Assembly (NCBI GenBank): GCA_025201765.1
Contig: MU623375.1
Span: forward strand, 217,552-281,551
Source of the DNA: Daldinia sp. FL1419
Lineage: Eukaryota; Ascomycota; Sordariomycetes; Xylariales; Hypoxylaceae
Reading direction: 5' to 3'
Length of the DNA stretch: 64,000 bases
Position numbers and translations under genes: made by a program. How positions within the stretch are numbered: the first letter of the stretch is position 1; each line of letters opens with the position of its first letter. A model generated the notes under the pieces. The model saw only the letters and a list, made by a program, of their open reading frames with translations. It was not told where the DNA came from and searched no databases. Shown in pieces: positions 59,182 to 64,000 of the stretch.

Positions 59182-60565
59182 CTATCCAATAACCTTTGAC
59201 CAATCCTGCAGGGCGTTGGCGTTGGAAGCGCCCCTCACAACCGAAGCAATATCCACATCACCTTTGACGAAGATACCGAAATGGTCACCGGAATCCTGTC
59301 TGGGGTCGTAGGAGCACGTCTTCCGAGGGAGGAATTGCCAATACAAGTTTGGTAGACCAACTTTGTTGATATCGTTAGCTTGGGCTGGTAACTCGCTCTT
59401 GGCGCTGCTGGTGGCAGTATTTACTCCCCACTCCTCAACGAAGATGAGCTTCCCGCCGGCTTGCTGAACCCATTTCTTAGCACCCCCGGACCATTGGCCT
59501 AGTACTACCGTTAGTCGCCCATATCGAACCCGCACACGAAAATACTTCTCAAGATCGAACTTACCGGGATTTTTGGACTGGCTTCCAGCGTACCGGTGAA
59601 TGGCGATCAAGTCGATCTCTGGACACTCCGTGGCAGCCTTGATAAAGGTGCAGTCGTACGAGATATCACCACCGATACCCCCAGTCGCGATCTGGATCTT
59701 GCTGTTTGCGCCTAGGACGCTGCGGAACTTTTTAGCACGTCCGCAAAGCCAGCTCTTCTGGTCGTTTTTCTTGCAGACCGAAATATCTGGCGACATGGGC
59801 TCATTCTACGGCATGGTAAGCGTCGTCAAAAACCGCGGTAAAGGGCTTACTTGTAGATCAAACGCCATAATTGCATCATTCCAATTCTTCCACACCTTGC
59901 CGGAGTGAGCCCCCTTATAGTTAAGAATGTGATCGATCCGCTTATCGTAAGCTTTGATAGCATCGTCTGAGGAATAGAATCCGGACCTGCCGAATTTGGT
60001 GTACACGTCCCTAATACGGTCAGCCCAAAAGTCCTAATGACGATAATCAAAGACTTGGCCGCTTCTAGACGAGGAGTGCCTACTTTCGATAGTCGCCAAG
60101 AAGAGAGTTGGCGTCATGGGGCGAGATGATCGACTTGATGCCCTTCTTAGCGAGCTTGTCGACGACTTTGTCGACGGCATCGAGCGTCTTGTCGTCGAAA
60201 CGGCCCAATTCGGACTCCAACGGCCCTACGTTTACCGCGAGCTTGCTACCTTTCTCGCAATTACCTGCGGCTTGTCGGTTTACCCACACGCGGACGACCT
60301 TGACGCCGTAGCTGGAAAGGTCGTTAATGTACTTGTCTTGATCTTGATCGGATAGACCCGGGAGGAAGTCTGATATGTATATATTATCAGCGTCTCCTCT
60401 CGTCTCAACTCCAGAGAATTTAGCTGATTTTGTCAGATCGTTCTTACACAAGTTGGACCCCATGAATGAATGGGAACGCTCTCTCGGTTCAATCTCGTTT
60501 AGCGGGGATGCCAAAACTCCCGACAGCGCCAAGGCACCAAGACCGAAAAGCAGCGGTGCTTTCAT
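59182..60565 (-). CDS. Secreted GH5-like glycoside hydrolase
   Basis: Exons, read from the right: 60565-60084, 60010-59851, 59805-59182; introns 73 and 45 bp; about 421 aa. Signal peptide MKAPLLFGLGALALSGVLAS, then an N-terminal barrel start (KFSGVETRGDADNIYISDFLP; GVKVVRVWVN), IISPHDANSLLGDY, DVYTKFGRSGFYSS, the acid/base motif NEPM at the third exon start (Glu about 216), IDLIAIHRYAG and the nucleophile motif KLIFVEEWGVN (Glu about 339), all as in the GH-A clan, fungal GH5 cellulase/mannanase-like. The exact substrate cannot be told. The segment FRVRVRYGRLTVVLG before QWSGGAKKW does not fit relatives well and could be a short retained intron (its length is a multiple of 3). Confidence 0.85.
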
Positions 60566-60656
60566 CTTTGCTAGGTATTGTGTTGTCTTCTTTCAAATAT
60601 CATGGACGATGTTCTTGCTGGGGAATATCTAAGTATCAACAAGGGCTACAACAAGG

Positions 60657-60664
60657 TATTTATA
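60657..60664 (-). promoter_or_regulatory. Probable TATA box of the GH5-like gene
   Basis: TATAAATA on the minus strand, 91 bp upstream of the ATG at 60565; the same octamer at nearly the same distance as in the ribonuclease gene. Confidence 0.6.
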
Positions 60665-61488
60665 TCGCAATAGCAAGCAGCCCAGGACGTTTCTTCCGCT
60701 CGAGCCATCCACACCGCAGTTAATACTTCAAATACATACGGACAGAAAGGAACGCCATATTACTACCCTAGTCTCGGATATGATTCGATTCCACGTTCCC
60801 GGATCGCGACATCAAGCTCGATAACGCCTTTCCAGATTGGCATATGACATTGATATCTAAGCTGACATATAAATCAAATTCGTATTGCTTAGTGTTGGGA
60901 TTACATAGACCTTTAGCGCAGAGGGGGAATATCGACCATGTTACAGAGCTGAGCTAAGGTCCCCAAACGGGCATGGCAATACTAGGCTTGGATGGTGGCA
61001 ATTTCGCAGTATCAAGACGGATCGGGAAAAATCCATTCAAACTGGGTGGAATAAAGTTGTCGATCTTTTATCAAATTACAACATTTATCATAAACAGCCA
61101 CGGTCCCTGTTTTCCCACTAAGATGCTAAAAATACTTCAATAGAAACAGCGCCTCCTGAATTTCTATACAAGTCTGTTTCATAAGCACGCGTGATTCGGT
61201 ATGTGAGCCCCTTTTAACGTGCGCGACAAACCCTTCAGGAACTATCCTGATTCCGATGCTTACGTAACTGTATTCACAATCAGAATTCTTTAGGACTTAG
61301 GACTAACTTGTTATATGTATTAGAAGTAAAGGAAAGGAAACTATTAAACAGCTGCCGTATATGCTAATAACAAGTTCTGGATTCCTAAGGAAATCAGTAG
61401 TCTTCTGATCCCTTTGTTATCAACAATCCTAAGGGTTCCTATTGTTGAACCCTTGGATCCACAATCTTGGTTCTCTTGGTTGCGCCGC
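60665..61488. other. Subtelomeric intergenic region
   Basis: About 820 bp without a gene. A short stem-loop (GACCTTTAGC at 60908-60917 against GCTAAGGTC at 60953-60961, one bulge) is too short and lacks a T-arm for a tRNA. The right end (about 61390-61488) shows further repeat-like sequence (TTGTTGAACCC, GGATCCACAATC) leading into the LTR-like copy, perhaps a second truncated element. Confidence 0.45.
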
Positions 61489-61699
61489 TGTGCGTTTAGG
61501 TGGTTTACACCGAGACTCGGGGCACCAACTATTGAGTAATAGCTGAGGCCTAAATAAGTCTATACTGGTGTTGAACTGATTGTGTATTTTCTAAGAATCT
61601 ATGCTAAGGTTCGTGGCGTGGATATTTATACTAGGTCTAACCCTAGGTGGTGTACGATTCTGCCGGGCCAGGTGGTCCGTGCTCTCAGCAGGATCCACA
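61489..61699 (+). mobile_element. 211-bp solo-LTR-like repeat, copy 2
   Basis: Second copy of the repeat at 42024-42233, same orientation, with the same TGTG..CACA ends but different flanking 4-bp direct repeats (CCGC at 61485-61488 and 61700-61703). Differences are single-base changes and 1-bp indels, several of them C/T or G/A. Two independent copies each with their own target duplication show the element moved by integration, not segmental duplication. Confidence 0.8.
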
Positions 61700-61886
61700 C
61701 CGCTACACAAATCGGAAATGAGGCTCGGAAAGTAAACACGCCTAGTTAACATTATCAACATATTATAAACTAACGTCTTCACTATCTTGCACCTTGATCC
61801 CGATACCCGATGTAATTATATATATCTCTATATACAAACAGCTCTTATATTACACCAGCTCGAGCACAACTGTACCCCAACTTGTT

Positions 61887-63122
61887 ATGAGCTGGCATTC
61901 AATTGATAACTGGCTCGAATGCCTTGATAATACCGCAGCCGGGACCCCCTCGAAGAAGCGCGGCCTCGTATCGCCTCCGATGTCCGACAGCACGCCAGCA
62001 AAGAAGCGAAGAGTTGATCGACGTGATGGCGACGACGATGTTGATCTAGAAGATACTCCACGACAACGACAACAGCGATTACCAGACTCATTTTTCAATA
62101 CCGATAACAAATCAAGATCGACACCAACACCCTCGCTATCATCGCGGAGTAGCGCCAATCGGTCTGGTCACAGTTCGCCCAGCAAGCAACTTAGCCGTCT
62201 ACAATTGATAGAAGATGGGGGTATTGAACCGCGCCCTCTCAGACCCGACGACCCAAGTTTCCCTCGATCGCTGCGCACTCTCTTGGTCAACATGTCCAGC
62301 GCCATCGGCGATGGACCGTCCGGCATTTTCCATCCTTCGCAGCGCGAAGTACTGTGTAATCACTTTTCAGGTACCTGGTTAGAAGACCAGTTCCGTCAGC
62401 ATACTTTATACCACGAGTCGCGTGCTGAACTTGGCCCCGCGCTCGCCCCCGAATTCGTCGACGATATTGTAGATCAGGCCTATGAGTGCGACCGATATTC
62501 ATACCCTGAGAATGCCTGGTGTCAGATGGTACACTATCCACTGTTACGCAATACGCTCCAGTGGACTCGGACTGGCCAGAGCAACGCTTATCTCGATGTT
62601 ATACCTTGTTCAACAGCGACGATCATCCCTCGTTACCGCGTTACTGGTGCTCCATCGAAAATGGTTGACTATGTCGTTGCTACTGAGCCCACAAGCGAGT
62701 CTTTCCGTACCGAGATAAAGCAGTTACGTAGGAGAACAGTCGAGACGAGTATCAACCATACAGACTATATCCCTCTGCTACATCGACCCATCGCCCTCTC
62801 CATCGAAGTTAAGCGCACTAATGATGCACTTGATATGGCCAAATTGCAGCTGAGTGTCTGGCTGGCTGCGCACTGGAGAAAACTAGACGAGCTGTGTTCG
62901 CTCTCGTCTGGCCAAATACGAGTGCCCGAGTTTCTCCTCGCCATCATTATCCAAGGACACGATTGGTATCTTGTTGCATCTACTCGTGAAGACAAGAACG
63001 TTATCATCTGGTATAAACATGCCCTAGGGACGACCAGTACTGCTATGGGTGTTTTTAAGATCGATTGGGCGTTGCGGTTTATAGCTAATCATATTCGAGG
63101 AAATTTATGGCCGTTCGTATAA
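61887..63122 (+). CDS. PD-(D/E)XK nuclease-like domain protein
   Basis: 411 aa, single exon; first ATG at 61887 (upstream in-frame codons lack an ATG). The N-terminal 110 residues are disordered and carry a bipartite-like nuclear signal (TPAKKRRVDRRDG) plus Ser/Pro/Arg tracts. The folded part has EDQFRQHTLYHESRAELG, VDDIVDQAYECDRYSYPENAWC, then KMVDYVVA (Asp 261) and ALSIEVKRTN (Glu 307, Lys 309), followed by AKLQLSVWLAAHW with Gln 321. That D..ExK..Q order is the PD-(D/E)XK core, matching an anonymous family widespread in Sordariomycetes and often near repeats. All acidic and Lys residues are present, so nuclease activity is possible but unproven. It is the last intact gene before the telomere. 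Confidence 0.85.
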   Translation: MSWHSIDNWLECLDNTAAGTPSKKRGLVSPPMSDSTPAKKRRVDRRDGDDDVDLEDTPRQRQQRLPDSFFNTDNKSRSTPTPSLSSRSSANRSGHSSPSKQLSRLQLIEDGGIEPRPLRPDDPSFPRSLRTLLVNMSSAIGDGPSGIFHPSQREVLCNHFSGTWLEDQFRQHTLYHESRAELGPALAPEFVDDIVDQAYECDRYSYPENAWCQMVHYPLLRNTLQWTRTGQSNAYLDVIPCSTATIIPRYRVTGAPSKMVDYVVATEPTSESFRTEIKQLRRRTVETSINHTDYIPLLHRPIALSIEVKRTNDALDMAKLQLSVWLAAHWRKLDELCSLSSGQIRVPEFLLAIIIQGHDWYLVASTREDKNVIIWYKHALGTTSTAMGVFKIDWALRFIANHIRGNLWPFV

Positions 63123-63405
63123 TCATCTTCGAATGTGTAGTGGTACGGGGTAGCATAAAGGTGGCGTGGGGCTTAACAAGAGACGTATTAATTTCTGGTG
63201 TACGCTGTAGGGGATTTCTTAGCCTCTTTTTCTTGCAAGGCGAAGCTTCTCGTAAAAATCCCTTTTTATGCTCGTCACACAAGCATTTGTGAGCCAACAC
63301 CAGCCCAGCCCCCTTGGAAGGCAGAGATCGGTGTGTTGGGAGGCCGCCATGCTTCTCAACAGGCATACCTCAGCTGGCTAGCCTAGAGCGACGAGATCCG
63401 GCGGG

Positions 63406-63624
63406 TTGGTTGCTCTTGGTTCCTTCACTGCCTTGATCCCTGTTGCTCAAGACCCGCTGACTAACAGTATCCAATGGCATCTCGAGGCTACAAACGATTC
63501 TCTCATTGATGTAGACGACCTGAAGATACTTAAGGGAGACTGGTTAAAAGTCAAGGACGGGTGCATTTACGCAGTTTCCACGTTTTCTCGGGGAAGTGAA
63601 TACGGCCTTCGGTGGACGCGATGA
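63406..63624 (+). pseudogene. Fragment of an unnamed fungal protein
   Basis: 72-codon frame with coherent protein-like sequence: GSFTALIPVAQDPLTNSIQW, HLEATNDSLIDVDDLKILKG, DWLKVKDG. This resembles a C-terminal block I have seen in anonymous fungal ankyrin-type proteins (TALIP..., QWHLE..., GDWLKV), but no complete gene exists here: no upstream domain, and the frame ends shortly after in unrelated sequence. Likely a truncated gene end carried into the subtelomere. Confidence 0.45.
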
Positions 63625-63870
63625 AGGAAGCGCTAGTGGATGCGCCCAATTCGAGAAATGGCCTGGTCAGCAATGAGGAGGATGGTCTTGCGTGAGAATC
63701 TTCTGTCTCAATAGTTCAGAAGATCCTCAAGTGATGGACCTAGGAGTTCGAGCACAAGCACGTAATAACTTCCCTCCTCCCCAAACCAATACACACTCGG
63801 AATCCCGACTTCTCCAGCCAGCGCTCGGATACGTTTCTGCCTCGCCCTCTAGGATCATTCCGGGATTACG
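63625..63870 (-). pseudogene. Truncated casein kinase I relic beside the telomere
   Basis: The minus strand shows casein kinase I core sequence: LEGEAETY (63836-63870), a frameshift, then RALAGEVGIPSVYWFGEEGS, YYVLVLELLGPSLEDLLNY, an in-frame stop, and SRKTILLIADQAISRI, which match the CK1 segments around the LAGGVGIP and LLGPSLEDL motifs. The N-lobe that should follow towards the telomere is missing or scrambled, and the catalytic HRDIKPDN loop is lost. It starts about 40 bp from the first telomere repeat. At least one stop and one frameshift make it dead. Confidence 0.75.
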
Positions 63871-63910
63871 TCCGGCAGCAGCTCAGTGTTATATTGGAGG
63901 ATTTTCCATA

Positions 63911-64000
63911 GGGTTAGGGTTAGGGTTAGGGTTAGGGTTAGGGTTAGGGTTAGGGTTAGGGTTAGGGTTAGGGTTAGGGTTAGGGTTAGGGTTAGGGTTA
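63911..64000 (+). repeat. Telomere: 15 x TTAGGG
   Basis: Fifteen perfect tandem copies of the TTAGGG hexamer (written from 63911 as GGGTTA), G-rich strand pointing to the right end. This is the canonical filamentous-fungus telomere; it marks the window's right edge as a chromosome end. The real tract may be longer than assembled. Confidence 0.99.

Noticed and set aside
60901..60965. Box-A-like TAGCGCAG with pairing ends
   Set aside because: Only about 50 nt between the pairing arms and no T-arm; a simple stem-loop.
1..64000. Biosynthetic gene cluster
   Set aside because: FAD monooxygenase, GMC oxidoreductase and a Zn2Cys6 factor are present but far apart, with no PKS, NRPS, terpene synthase or other backbone gene.
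1..64000. CRISPR arrays, operons, Shine-Dalgarno sites
   Set aside because: The window is eukaryotic nuclear DNA; none were seen.

Overview
The window is the right-hand end of a chromosome of a filamentous ascomycete, most likely a Sordariomycete. It ends in 15 perfect copies of the telomere hexamer (TTAGGG), running off the right edge. Other support comes from short spliceosomal introns (mostly 50-115 bp, GT..AG, with CTAAC/CTGAC-like branch points), typical fungal families (GH3, GMC oxidoreductase, Zn2Cys6 factor, RNase T1, AKR1) and long AT-rich intergenic stretches sprinkled with TACCTAGGTA-type palindromes. No bacterial features, rRNA, convincing tRNA or CRISPR were seen. Exon boundaries were worked out by eye from splice signals, reading-frame phase and family similarity.

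Layout. 0-12 kb: a secreted GH3 beta-glucosidase, an FAD monooxygenase and a large membrane/coiled-coil protein with a PH-like C-terminus. 12.2-20.9 kb: a gene desert with a 49-T tract, a decayed coding relic and a 465-bp hAT-type MITE with an 8-bp target duplication. 21-32 kb: a PTR2 peptide transporter, a secreted RNase T1-type ribonuclease, a secreted GMC oxidoreductase, a small two-TM protein, a Tc1/mariner-like MITE and a PAP-phosphatase-type nucleotidase. 32-45.4 kb: a kinase-like protein lacking key catalytic residues, a BTB protein, a Cys-rich surface protein, a Zn2Cys6 regulator, one copy of a 210-bp LTR-like repeat, a decayed fungal multigene-family member and a MARVEL-like membrane protein. 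46.9-50.8 kb: a protein with an internally duplicated unknown domain and an unrecognised polytopic membrane protein. 52.3-60.6 kb: housekeeping genes (cystathionine beta-synthase, SRP receptor beta, AKR1 palmitoyltransferase) and a secreted GH5-like hydrolase. 60.6-64 kb: the second LTR-like copy, a PD-(D/E)XK nuclease-like gene, two gene relics (one a casein kinase I fragment next to the telomere) and the telomere.

The genes do not form an obvious biosynthetic cluster. Themes are secreted nutrient-acquisition enzymes with a peptide transporter, two sulfur-linked enzymes (nucleotidase and CBS), and membrane trafficking or lipid-modification genes. The most interesting points are the telomere set on a decayed kinase gene, core genes within about 6-12 kb of that telomere, the duplicated-domain protein, the pseudokinase, and three short mobile-element types with readable target-site duplications.
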